From assembly GCF_900696085.1 (NCBI RefSeq), contig NZ_CAADFC020000032.1, positions 202,218 through 266,217 of the forward strand: 64,000 nt of DNA, in the 5' to 3' direction. The translations under genes were made by a program, and so were the position numbers. Below the pieces are notes generated by a model. That model had not been told where the DNA came from, ran no database searches, and worked only from the letters and a program-made list of their open reading frames with translations. Numbering within the stretch: position 1 is the first letter of the stretch; the number at the start of each line of letters is the position of its first letter. Positions 1 to 9,700 of this stretch are shown piece after piece. The stretch is from Bradyrhizobium ivorense (lineage in GTDB: Bacteria > Pseudomonadota > Alphaproteobacteria > Rhizobiales > Xanthobacteraceae).

Positions 1-636
1 CGCGACCGCACCGGTCGCCAGCGCCTCGGCCACCAGCTGCATATCGAGGCCAGCCTGTTCGGCGATCGCGACGCCCTCGGCGAGGCTGGCGATCTGCACC
101 GCGCCGATCAGATTGTTGATCAGCTTGAACACGGTGCCGGTGCCGACCGCGCCGAAATGCCGGATCGTGCTGCCGATCGGCGCCAGATATGGCTGCGCGC
201 GTTCGAGGTCGGCGGGATCAGCGCCCACCAGCAGCGTCAGCTTGCCCGCGGCCGCCGCTTCCGGCAGCCCGGTGACGGGGCAATCGATGTAGACCAGCCC
301 GCGGTTGCGCAGCTCCTGCGCCATCGCGAGTGCGTGCTGATAGGAAACCGTCGAGCATTCGATCGCGAGTGTGCCGGCCTTCATGGTGGCGGCGGCGCCG
401 TCCTTGGTCAGCCAGACCGAGCGCGAGGCTTCATCGTCGGCCACCATGGTGACGACGGCATCGGCGTCGATCGCGGCGTCCTCCGGCGAGGTCGCCCATT
501 GCGCGCCGCGCGCGATCAGGTCCGCGGCCTTGGCCTTGCTGCGATTCCACACCGTGACCGTGAAGCCGGCATCGAGGTAGCGGCCGGCCATGCCGTGGCC
601 CATCCGTCCCAGTCCGATGAAGGCCACACGCTGCAT
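1..636 (-). CDS. NAD(P)-dependent beta-hydroxyacid dehydrogenase (3-hydroxyisobutyrate dehydrogenase family), C-terminus off the window
   Basis: The reading frame starts at 636 with MQRVAFIGLGRMGHGMAGRY and stays open to base 1, so about 212 residues are visible and the 3' end is missing. GLGRMG is the dinucleotide-binding turn of the 6-phosphogluconate / 3-hydroxyisobutyrate dehydrogenase superfamily. The CPVTG motif (in DCPVTGLPEAA) is the substrate-binding signature, and KLINN carries the catalytic lysine region. These enzymes reduce or oxidise short beta-hydroxyacids or their semialdehydes; the exact substrate cannot be told from the sequence. The start lies 3 bases after the prfB stop, so it is almost certainly cotranscribed with prfB. 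Confidence 0.85.
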   Translation of the reverse strand, partial: MQRVAFIGLGRMGHGMAGRYLDAGFTVTVWNRSKAKAADLIARGAQWATSPEDAAIDADAVVTMVADDEASRSVWLTKDGAAATMKAGTLAIECSTVSYQHALAMAQELRNRGLVYIDCPVTGLPEAAAAGKLTLLVGADPADLERAQPYLAPIGSTIRHFGAVGTGTVFKLINNLIGAVQIASLAEGVAIAEQAGLDMQLVAEALATGAVA

Positions 637-639
637 GGG

Positions 640-1771
640 CTAATCCACATCCTCGACCGCGCCGGGCCCAGTGCCGAAGGCACGCTGCGCCAGGGTCGCG
701 GCCATGAACTCGTCGAGGTCGCCGTCCAGCACACCGGACGTATCGGAGGTCTGCACGCCAGTGCGCAAATCCTTCACCATCTGATAGGGCTGCAGCACGT
801 AGGAGCGGATCTGGTGGCCCCAGCCGATGTCGGTCTTGGCGGCCTGGTCGGCGGCGGCCTGCTCCTCGCGCTTCTTCAGCTCGATCTCGTAGAGCCGCGC
901 GCGCAGCATATCCCAAGCCTGCGCCCGGTTCTTGTGCTGGGAGCGGCCGGCCTGGCAGACCACCGCGATGCCGGTCGGAATGTGCGTCAGGCGCACCGCC
1001 GACTCGGTCTTGTTGACGTGCTGGCCGCCGGCGCCGCCCGACCGCATCGTGTCGGTGCGGACGTCGCTCTCCTTGATCTCGATCTTGATCGAGTCGTCGA
1101 TCACGGGGAAAATCTGCACCGACGAGAACGAGGTGTGGCGCCGCGCGTTGGAATCGAACGGCGAGATGCGCACCAGGCGGTGCACGCCGGCTTCGGTCTT
1201 CAGCCAGCCATAGGCATTGTGGCCGGAGATCTGGATCGTCGCGGACTTGATGCCCGCCTCTTCACCCTGGGATTCTTCGAGAAACTCGATCTTGAAGCCG
1301 TGCTTCTCGGCCCAGCGCGTGTACATGCGCAGCAGCATCTGCGCCCAGTCCTGGCTCTCGGTGCCGCCGGCGCCGGCATGGACCTCGAGATAGGAATCGA
1401 ACTTGTCGGCCTCGCCGGAGAGCAGCGCCTCGAGCTCGCGCCGGGCGACTTCCTTCTTCAGGTCCTTCAGCGCCTTCTCGGCGTCAGAGACCACGCCCGC
1501 GTCGTTCTCGGCCTCGCCGAGCTCGATCATGCCGATCTGGTCCTCGAGCTCGCGCTCGACCTTGCCGATTCCAGAGAGCGCGTCCTCCAATGAGGTGCGC
1601 TCCTGCATCAGCCGCTGGGCCTTCTGGGGATCGTTCCAGAGATTGGAGTCTTCAGCGAGCTTGTTCAGCTCCGCGAGGCGTGCCGTCGATTGTTCGACGT
1701 CAAAGATGCCTCCTCAGCAGCCCGACTGACTGCTTGATCTCTTCAACAAGGCGTTCGATTTCGGCGCGCAT
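640..1771 (-). CDS. prfB: peptide chain release factor 2, programmed +1 frameshift
   Basis: RF2 recognises UGA and UAA stop codons and triggers peptidyl-tRNA hydrolysis on the ribosome. Translation starts at ATG 1771 and reads 23 codons to an in-frame TGA (1702-1700). A +1 slip at CTT-TGA continues in the next frame to the stop at 640, giving a product of about 376 residues, normal for RF2. GGAGGQHVNKTESAVR contains the universal GGQ motif that enters the peptidyl transferase centre, and RISPFDSNARRH contains the RF2 SPF anticodon-like tripeptide. It lies downstream of mrcA on the same strand (205-base gap holding a palindromic repeat), and the next gene starts 3 bases after its stop. Confidence 0.96.
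1699..1714 (-). promoter_or_regulatory. prfB: prfB autoregulatory +1 frameshift signal
   Basis: On the coding strand the site reads AGGAGGCATCTTTGAC. It has an internal Shine-Dalgarno-like AGGAGG, three bases, the slippery CTT codon, then TGA C. This is the arrangement of the well-studied E. coli prfB site, where low RF2 lets the ribosome shift +1 and make more RF2. Confidence 0.95.
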
Positions 1772-1879
1772 GATCTTTCAGGAGTTGGGAAAACAGGTTC
1801 CGAGGGATGTAGCGACGGGCGCGGCAAAGCGCAATCGGATTGACAGCGCTGTCCCGGGCATTTGGGCGGAACAATTACC

Positions 1880-1979
1880 AGAGCGTTTTCCAGCGAAGTG
1901 GATGCCGGTTTTGCGTGAAGAAAACGCGTCCAAACAACAATCTAGAGCTCCCTTCCGATGGCATCGGAACGGAGCTCTA
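1880..1979. repeat. palindromic intergenic repeat overlapping the mrcA stop
   Basis: The element contains two inverted repeats: GCGTTTT (1883-1889) with AAAACGC (1921-1927), and an outer hairpin whose arms begin AGAGCTCC and end GGAGCTCT around 1944-1978. It resembles a dispersed repeat I recall from Bradyrhizobium genomes. Its right edge supplies the TAG stop of mrcA (bases 1977-1979). It may also act as an mRNA stabiliser or attenuator between mrcA and prfB. Confidence 0.7.
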
Positions 1980-4472
1980 ATACAGACCGAAAGGCCGCAG
2001 GAAAACGTTGCTGCCGTCAGGCTGCTGGCTTTGCGACGGCTGCGGACCCGGGCTCGGGCTGCGGCCATCGGCATCGGCGACCCCGATCACCGAGTAGTTC
2101 TCCGGCGGTGCGGTGCCCGGCTTGAAGGCTTCGAGGATGGTGTTGCCGCCCTCGCCCGGTCCTGCGCGCATGCCGGACTTGGCATCGACGCGGATCAGCT
2201 TGATGCCGGCCGGAACCTTGAACGGGGTCGGCGGCTTGTCGGCGAGCGCCAGCTTGAGGAAGTCGCGCGCGATCGGCGCCGCAATATGACCGCCGGTCGC
2301 GGCGCGCCCCATGTTGCGCGGCTTGTCGAAGCCCATGTAGACGCCGACGGCAATGTCAGGCGAGAAGCCGATGAACCAGACGTCTTTCTCGTCGTTGGTG
2401 GTACCGGTCTTGCCGGCGATCGGCTTGCCGACCTCCTTGACGACGGTGGCGGTGCCGCGCTGGACCACGCCTTCCATCATCTCGGTGATCTGGTAGGCGG
2501 TCATCGGGTCGAGCACCTGCTCGCGACGATCGACCAGCTGCGGCTCCGCCTGGTTCTTCCAGCCGCCGGGCGCGTCGCAGCCGCGGCATTCGCGCTGGTC
2601 GTGCTTGAAGATGGTGTGGCCGTAGCGGTCCTGAATGCGATCGATCAGCGTCGGTTTCACCCGGCGGCCGCCATTGGCGAACATCGAATACGCCGTCACC
2701 ATGCGCATGACCGTGGTTTCGCCGGCGCCGAGCGCATAGGACAGGTAGTTCGGCAACTCGTCATAGACGCCGAAACGCTTGGCGTATTCGCCGACCAAGG
2801 GCATGCCGATGTCCTGCGCCAGCCGCACCGTCACGGTGTTGAGCGAGCGCTGCAGCGCGTTGCGCAGCGTGGTCGGGCCGTAATATTTGCCGGTCGAATA
2901 GTTTTCCGGACGCCACACCCCGGCGCCCTGCCCCTGATCGATCTCGATCGGCGCGTCGATCACGGTGGTCGACGGCGTATAGCCGTTGTCCAGCGCCGAC
3001 GAGTAGACGATCGGCTTGAACGACGAACCGGGCTGCCGGTAGGCCTGGGTCGCGCGGTTGAACTGGCTCTGGTCGAACGAGAAGCCGCCGACCATCGCGA
3101 GCACGCGGCCGGTCCAGGGATCCATCACCACCATCGCACCGGACACTTCCGGCAATTGCCGCAGCCGATACTGACCTTCGACCGCGCTGCCGTCCTTGTT
3201 CACCAGCGGGTCAGCGTAGATCACGTCGCCCGGCTGCAGCACCTGCGCGACCGCCGTCGGCGCCTTGCCCTTGGATTTGGCCCAGCGCACGCCGTCCATG
3301 GTGATGATGCCGGTCTGCCGTTCCTTGCTGACCGCGCCACCGAGTTCGCGGCCCGGCTGGAAACCGATCCGCGCCGACTGGTCGCTGGTCTCCAGCACTA
3401 CCGCCATCCGCCACGGCGAGATGTCGGAGAGCGACTTCACGTCGGCGAGCTTGACGCCCCAGTCGCCGGCGATGGCAAGCTTCTGCACCGGCCCGCGCCA
3501 GCCCTGCGCCTCGTCATAGTTGACGAGACCGGCCGCCATGGTCTTGCGCGCCATCACCTGGATCTTCGGGTCGAGCGTGGTGCGGACCGACAGGCCGCCC
3601 TCATAGAGCTTCTTCTCGCCGTAGCGCTCAAAAATGTCGCGGCGGACTTCCTCGGCGAAATATTCGCCGGCGAAGATGTGCGCGCCATTCGAACGGCTGG
3701 TGACGTTGAGCGCTTCCTTGCGCGCCTTGTCGGCGTCGGCCTGCTTGATCCAGCCGTTCTCCAGCAGGCGGTCGATCACGTAGTTGCGGCGCTCGATGGC
3801 GCGATCGCGGTTGCGCACCGGGTGCAGCGCGGCCGGCGCCTTCGGCAGTGCGGCGAGGTAGGACGCCTCCGCGATGGTGAGCTCGTTGACCGACTTGTCG
3901 AAATAGACCAGCGATGCGGCGGCGATGCCGTAGGCGCCGAGGCCGAGATAGATCTCGTTGAGGTAGAGCTCGAGGATGCGGTCCTTGGAGTAGGCGCGCT
4001 CGATGCGCATCGCCAGCAAGGCTTCCTTGATCTTGCGCGAGAACGAGACCTCGTTGGTCAGCAGAAAGTTCTTCGCGACCTGCTGGGTGATGGTCGACGC
4101 GCCCTGCGGGCGGCGGTTGGAGCCGTAGTTCTGCGCGTAGAGGATCGCAGCGCGCGCCATGCCCTGATAGTCGATGCCGCCGTGCTCGTAGAAGTTCTTG
4201 TCCTCGGCAGCGAGGAAGGCGTTGATCACGAGCTTCGGCACCGCCTGGATCGGCAGGTAGAGCCGGCGTTCCTTGGAGTACTCGCCGAGCAGCGCGCCGT
4301 CGGAGGCGTGCACGCGGGTCATCACCGGCGGCTCATAGTCCTGAAGCTGCGAGTAGTCCGGCAGATCCTTGGAGAAATGCCAGATCGCGCCGGCAACCCC
4401 GGCGACGCCAACCAGAAACACCACGGTTCCGGCGGCGAACAAGAAACCCATGAACCGCACGAGCAGGCGCAT
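1977..4472 (-). CDS. mrcA: penicillin-binding protein 1A (bifunctional transglycosylase/transpeptidase)
   Basis: This class A PBP polymerises glycan strands and crosslinks peptides in the periplasm. It has 831 residues: one N-terminal membrane anchor (about 8-32), a GT51 transglycosylase domain (catalytic E90 in AAEDKNFYEHGG; GASTITQQVAKN at 124-135), then a transpeptidase domain with the SxxK motif at S483 (PGSSFKP), SLN at 543-545 and KTGTT at 688-692. All active-site motifs are intact. The start is ATG 4472, after a GGGAC-like ribosome site. Its neighbours amiC and prfB are on the same strand. Its stop codon TAG is formed by the edge of a palindromic repeat. Confidence 0.95.
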   Translation of the reverse strand: MRLLVRFMGFLFAAGTVVFLVGVAGVAGAIWHFSKDLPDYSQLQDYEPPVMTRVHASDGALLGEYSKERRLYLPIQAVPKLVINAFLAAEDKNFYEHGGIDYQGMARAAILYAQNYGSNRRPQGASTITQQVAKNFLLTNEVSFSRKIKEALLAMRIERAYSKDRILELYLNEIYLGLGAYGIAAASLVYFDKSVNELTIAEASYLAALPKAPAALHPVRNRDRAIERRNYVIDRLLENGWIKQADADKARKEALNVTSRSNGAHIFAGEYFAEEVRRDIFERYGEKKLYEGGLSVRTTLDPKIQVMARKTMAAGLVNYDEAQGWRGPVQKLAIAGDWGVKLADVKSLSDISPWRMAVVLETSDQSARIGFQPGRELGGAVSKERQTGIITMDGVRWAKSKGKAPTAVAQVLQPGDVIYADPLVNKDGSAVEGQYRLRQLPEVSGAMVVMDPWTGRVLAMVGGFSFDQSQFNRATQAYRQPGSSFKPIVYSSALDNGYTPSTTVIDAPIEIDQGQGAGVWRPENYSTGKYYGPTTLRNALQRSLNTVTVRLAQDIGMPLVGEYAKRFGVYDELPNYLSYALGAGETTVMRMVTAYSMFANGGRRVKPTLIDRIQDRYGHTIFKHDQRECRGCDAPGGWKNQAEPQLVDRREQVLDPMTAYQITEMMEGVVQRGTATVVKEVGKPIAGKTGTTNDEKDVWFIGFSPDIAVGVYMGFDKPRNMGRAATGGHIAAPIARDFLKLALADKPPTPFKVPAGIKLIRVDAKSGMRAGPGEGGNTILEAFKPGTAPPENYSVIGVADADGRSPSPGPQPSQSQQPDGSNVFLRPFGLY

Positions 4473-4709
4473 CGAAGTCCCGTCCCTACCCTCCGGCGCT
4501 CAATCTTCTGCGAAGCGCCTGTCCAAAAGTGCGAAAGCCAACCAAGCCCCACGGCCCCGGCGGAGCCATTCTTGCGCACGCTCAAAATACAAGGGCCCGA
4601 ACAATGTGGGTGATTCCGAAGAACCCTGTCGCCCCTTTTCTATACCGTTGCCGCTGTGGCCAAACTAGGGCTTCCCGGCAACGCCGGCGGGCTTTTCAGC
4701 CGGCCAATT

Positions 4710-6002
4710 TCATTTGGCCGATCCGGCAGTTGCCAGCCGCTTGGCGAAGAACGCGTCGATCGCCTGGACCATCGAGCCGACCGTCTTGTTCCGCCAGTTC
4801 TCGGAAACGAGGTGCTCGAGGTCGCCCTTGTTGGAGACGTAGCCGAGCTCCACCAAGACCGAGGGCACGTCGGGCGCCTTCAGCACCCGGAAGCCCGCCG
4901 ATTTCAGCGGATGCTTGTGCATCCGCGCCGTGGTCTTCATCTCGTCCACGAGCAGACGGGCGAAGCGGTTGGAAAAGGTCTTGGTCTCGCGCTGCGCGAG
5001 GTCGATCAGGATGTCGGCGACCTCGGTCGGCTCGTCGGTCAGATTCACGCCGCCGATGGCGTCGGCCTTGTTTTCGGTGTCGGCGAGCCGCTCGGCTTCG
5101 GCGTCGGAGGCTTTGTCCGACAGCGTGTAGATGGTGGCGCCCTGGGCATCGCCCTCGCGGCGCGGCAGCGCGTCGGCGTGGATCGAGACGAACAGCGCCG
5201 CCGACTGGTTGCGCGCCAGCTTCACCCGGTCATTCAGCGGGATGAAGGTGTCGTCGGTCCGCGTCATGACCACGCGGTATTTGCCGGATTTCTCGATCCG
5301 GTCGCGCAAAGCGAGGCCGAAGCCGAGCACCAGGTTCTTCTCCAGCTCGCCGCCGGACTGGGTGCCATTGTCGATGCCACCATGACCGGGATCGATCACG
5401 ATCAGAGGGCGGGGATCGGTGACCGGCGGCAACGCCGCCGTCGTGACGGGCGGGACGACGACATTGCCCTCGGCGAGCGCGGGCTTCAGTTCGGGCCGGG
5501 CCTCAGGCGCAAGCGACTGCGTGAAGCTGGTGCGATCGACCTCCTCGAATTCCAGCACCAGCCGCGGCGGCTGGCCGTTGGCGGCGTCGAGCACATAGGA
5601 GCTGGCGATCTTTGCCGGTCCGGTCAGATCGAACACGATTCTGGAGCCGCCAGGCATCACGAGGCCGTAGCGGAATGCCTTCACCAGCCCTCGCCCGTTC
5701 GAGCCGGTGCCGGAAGCGAGCTGGAAATTGACCTGCGGGATATCGACCACGACGCGATACGGGTCGGCCAACGGGAAGGCGCGGAACTCGATCTTACGGT
5801 CCAGATCGAGGATGAATCGGGTCTGTTTGCCGTCGCCGGCGAGGCGCGCGTCGGATGCGACCGGGAAATTCGAGGCCGGGGCCGGCTGAGCGTTCTGCTG
5901 CCCCTCGGCGGCGGTCAGGCGACCTGCTTCGGCAAACACCAATGCTGCAGCGCACAATAGCGCGCTCCCCAGCAAAACACGGCGATTTGCGCGAATTGCC
6001 AC
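4710..6002 (-). CDS. amiC: N-acetylmuramoyl-L-alanine amidase with AMIN domain
   Basis: This periplasmic zinc amidase cleaves the amide bond between MurNAc and L-alanine, splitting septal peptidoglycan at division. The 430-residue protein has an N-terminal signal peptide (about 1-32), an AMIN domain (about 45-150) for septal targeting, a linker, and an Amidase_3 domain from about 200. Visible zinc and catalytic residues are H207 (DPGHGG), E221, H275 (SIHAD) and E385 (LVELGYVSN). The start is GTG 6002, chosen because AAGGAGG sits about 9 bases upstream. The stop TGA lies in the loop of a small GGCCAA/TTGGCC stem. It is transcribed towards mrcA and divergently from rne. Confidence 0.93.
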   Translation of the reverse strand: MAIRANRRVLLGSALLCAAALVFAEAGRLTAAEGQQNAQPAPASNFPVASDARLAGDGKQTRFILDLDRKIEFRAFPLADPYRVVVDIPQVNFQLASGTGSNGRGLVKAFRYGLVMPGGSRIVFDLTGPAKIASSYVLDAANGQPPRLVLEFEEVDRTSFTQSLAPEARPELKPALAEGNVVVPPVTTAALPPVTDPRPLIVIDPGHGGIDNGTQSGGELEKNLVLGFGLALRDRIEKSGKYRVVMTRTDDTFIPLNDRVKLARNQSAALFVSIHADALPRREGDAQGATIYTLSDKASDAEAERLADTENKADAIGGVNLTDEPTEVADILIDLAQRETKTFSNRFARLLVDEMKTTARMHKHPLKSAGFRVLKAPDVPSVLVELGYVSNKGDLEHLVSENWRNKTVGSMVQAIDAFFAKRLATAGSAK

Positions 6003-6713
6003 CGATTCGAGCCTCCTTGGCAGCCTCTTACCGCATTAAAACCACACGGTTAATCGCATGCTAATGACGGACGCACGAAAAGGATCGAGTGTTGCCGCCC
6101 CGCGACGCTCCCGACGCTTCCCTTGCACGCGGCAGCCAATCAACGTATGTACGGGATGCTGACGGCTAGTACTCCCGGTTGTGTCGCGTTCAGCCTCCCG
6201 GTGCAGCGGTGGAACCTTCGATCCAGAAGATCCCGCCGTGTTTTTCCGGCCCCTCCACAGCCAGCGCCGCGCGCGGCTGACATGGAGGGGCGGTTTCGAG
6301 CCCGAGCGGCGTCCGGTCCCAGGCACTCTCGCCCGAGGGACGGTTTGAGAACCGGCATAAACGATTATCCGGACCCCTTGGGGCCTCGATATGCGATGGC
6401 CGGCAGGCGCTTCGGCGCCGCGCCGAAGCTTTCAGCAAAAGATACGGCGGTATTTCTCGCCGCCACCATGTTTAGACGGGCCGACGCTTAATGCGCCAGA
6501 CTGTATTGCCGACCAGGATCGCCGAGACGATCGCGCTGACGCGAGGTGAAAGCTTCGCCCGTCGCATCATCCCGGTGGGTTCCCGCCCGGCACGGCGCCG
6601 CCAGACGCGTTTTGGCCTTCCCCTCACCCCCGAATCAGGTGGACCGTCGCGTCACCGGGCGGCGCAGTTTGCGCGCGCCATGAACCGCGCCCGCCGCCGT
6701 CAAGAGCTGCAAA
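6003..6713. other. 711-base divergent intergenic region amiC/rne
   Basis: This non-coding stretch must carry the divergent promoters of amiC and rne and a long rne leader. Long 5' UTRs are usual for rne because RNase E autoregulates its own mRNA. Open frames here are short and lack plausible ribosome sites or family resemblance. I could not assign a promoter with confidence. Confidence 0.6.
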
Positions 6714-9700
6714 ATGCCCAACAAGATGTTGATCGATGCCACCCACCCGGAAGAGACCCGGGTCGTCGTGGTCCGTGGCAATCGAGTCGAAGAGTTTGAT
6801 TTCGAGACCGCCCAGCGCAAGCAACTGCGCGGCAACATTTATCTCGCCAAGGTCACGCGCGTAGAGCCGTCGCTGCAGGCCGCCTTCATCGAATATGGCG
6901 GCAATCGCCACGGCTTCCTGGCGTTCAGCGAAATTCATCCCGACTACTATCAGATCCCGGTCGCCGACCGTCAGGCGCTGATCGAGGCCGACGAGCGCGC
7001 GCATCGCGAGGCCGAGGAAGAGCACGAGAACCGCGGTCATCGCCGCCGCTCCCGCCATCGCAACGCCCGCCGCCGTGGCCACGGCGACCGCGTCCAGAGC
7101 GAGGTGATCGAGGCTGCCACCGACCCGCAGGCGCAAGCTCACGAGGCGCTCGAGCAGCCGATCGCGGCCGAGCCCCACGATCACGACGTGGCCGCGCACG
7201 AGGGTCACGAGCATGAGGCGCACGACCATGCGCATGCCCAAGATCCTGCCCAAGACCATGAGCATCACGACGACCACCATCACGATCACGGCGATCATCA
7301 TCACCATGACGACGCCCATGGTCATGAACATGGTCACGAGCACGCCCACGAAGTGAGCGCGGCGCCGGATACCGACGTCCAGCCCGACCCGGTCGTCGCG
7401 GTGATCGAGGCCTCCGCGGCGTCGGCCGCGCCGGAGCCGGCCGAGCCCGTCGAGATCAATCATGAGCCCGAGCGGGTTTATGAGGAACAGGCCGAGGAAA
7501 ACGCTGCGCACGCCGACGACGTGCAGCTTGCGGCCACGGATGAACATCACGCTGCCAGCGACGACGGCCTCGCCGTCGCCGAGCCCGCCGGATCTGCCGA
7601 AGCCGCCTCCGCGGATGCCGGCGCGGCGCCGAGCGAAAACGGCGATGAAGCCGACGACGAGGATGAGGACGACGGCGAAGAGGCCGAGGAAGACGTCGTC
7701 GAGTCCGTCGGCGGCGACGACGTGCTTGAGGAGGTTCCGGAGCGTCCGTTCCGCCCGCGCCGCCAGTACAAGATCCAGGAAGTGATCAAGCGCCGACAGG
7801 TCATGCTGGTGCAGGTCGTCAAGGAAGAGCGCGGCAACAAGGGCGCCGCGCTGACCACCTATCTGTCGCTCGCCGGCCGCTACGCGGTGCTGATGCCCAA
7901 CACCGCGCGCGGCGGCGGCATCAGCCGCAAGATCACCTCCGCCCAGGACCGTTCGCGGCTGAAGGAAGTGGTGCAGGACCTGGACGTGCCCGAGGGCATG
8001 GGCATCATCCTGCGCACCGCCGGCGCCTCGCGCAGCAAGCCGGAGATCAAGCGCGACTTCGAATATTTGATCCGAATGTGGGAGACGGTGCGCGACCTGA
8101 CGCTGAAGTCGCAGGCGCCGACCCTGGTCTACGAGGAAGGCTCGCTGATCAAGCGCTCGCTGCGCGACCTCTATAACAAGGAGATCGACGAGATTCAGGT
8201 GGCGGGCGATGCCGGCTACCGCGAAGCCCGCGACTTCATGAAGATGCTGATGCCGGCGAATGTGCGTGCGGTGAAGCTCTATGGCGACGGCCAGCCGCTG
8301 TTCTCGCGGATGGGCGTCGAGAGCCAGCTCGACGCGATGTTCTCGCCGACCGTGCAGTTGCGCTCCGGCGGCTACATCGTGATCAACCAGACCGAGGCGC
8401 TGGTCTCGATCGACGTCAACTCGGGGCGCGCCACCCGTGAGCACCATATCGAGGACACCGCGCTCAAGACCAATCTGGAGGCGGCCGAGGAAGTCGCCCG
8501 CCAGCTCCGCCTGCGCGACCTTGCCGGCCTGATCGTCATCGACTTCATCGACATGGACGAGAAGCGCAACAACCGCGCGGTCGAGCGCAAGCTGTCCGAC
8601 TGCCTGCGCCAGGACCGCGCGCGGATCCAGGTCGGCCGCATCTCGCATTTCGGCCTGCTGGAAATGTCGCGCCAGCGCATCCGCGCCAGCGTGCTGGAGA
8701 GCTCGACCGAGCCCTGCCCGCAATGCGGCGGCTCGGGTCACGTCCGCTCGGTCTCGTCGGTGGCGCTGCAGCTGCTGCGCGGCATCGAGGAAATCCTGAT
8801 GAAGGGCGCGACGCACAATCTCGTGGTGCGCACCCGCACCGACGTCGCGCTCTATGTGCTCAATCACAAGCGTGGCCATCTGCGCGACCTCGAGGACTCC
8901 TTCAAGGTGCAGCTCTCGATCGTCGCCGACGCCACCGTGCACGGCACCCAGTCCTACATCATCGACCGCGGTGAGCAGGTGCACACGCTCGAGGCCGCGA
9001 AAGCGCTGCTGGCGGCGCAGGCCGCAGCCGCGCCAGCGCAGGCCGAAGAGGCCGACGACGACGAGGAATCGTTCGAGTACGAGGCCGAGGTCGAGACCGA
9101 TGAGACCGAGGGCCTCGCCGACGACCAGGCGGCCGGCGAGGAAGCCGCTGCCGAGGGCGAAGGCGACGGTCAACGCCGCAAGCGGCGGCGCCGGCGGCGC
9201 GGCCGCGGCGGTGACCGCGAGGAGCGCGAGTCCGCCCAGCCGCCGCGCGAGGACGGCGAGCTCATGCATGTGCTGCCCGAGGGCGGCGAGGCAGTCGCGA
9301 CCGAGGACGGCGAAGGCGACGATGAAGAGGGCGACGAGCAGCAAGGCTTTGCGGGCGGCGACCAGGCCGCCAATGGCGAGCGTCGCCCGCGCCGCCGCGG
9401 ACGTCGTGGCGGCCGCCGCCGGCGTGGCGGTGGCGGAGCCGATGAAGGTCTTGCGGGATCGATCTCCGACGAGCTGAGCCCGGCCCCGACGCCGGAGGCT
9501 GCCGATGCGGTCGCCGACTTCGAGGGCATGTTGCAGCCGGCTCCGGTGCTCGAGGTGCCCGAGGTGGTTGCCGTGCCGCGCGAGCTGCAGCCGGCCGAGG
9601 CTGTCGCTGCGCCTGCGCCCGAGGTCGTTGAAGCGGCCGCGGCCGTGACCGAGGACGCGCCGGCGGAAACCGACCGCGCCGCCCGGCGTCGGTCGACCGT

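Noticed and set aside
1590..4613. 1007-codon plus-strand frame opposite mrcA and prfB
   Set aside because: Arg/His/Asp-rich shadow of the PBP1A gene; no homology seen.
6491..6799. 102-codon plus-strand frame before rne
   Set aside because: No ribosome site or recognisable motif; it ends inside the rne gene in another frame and is most probably leader sequence.
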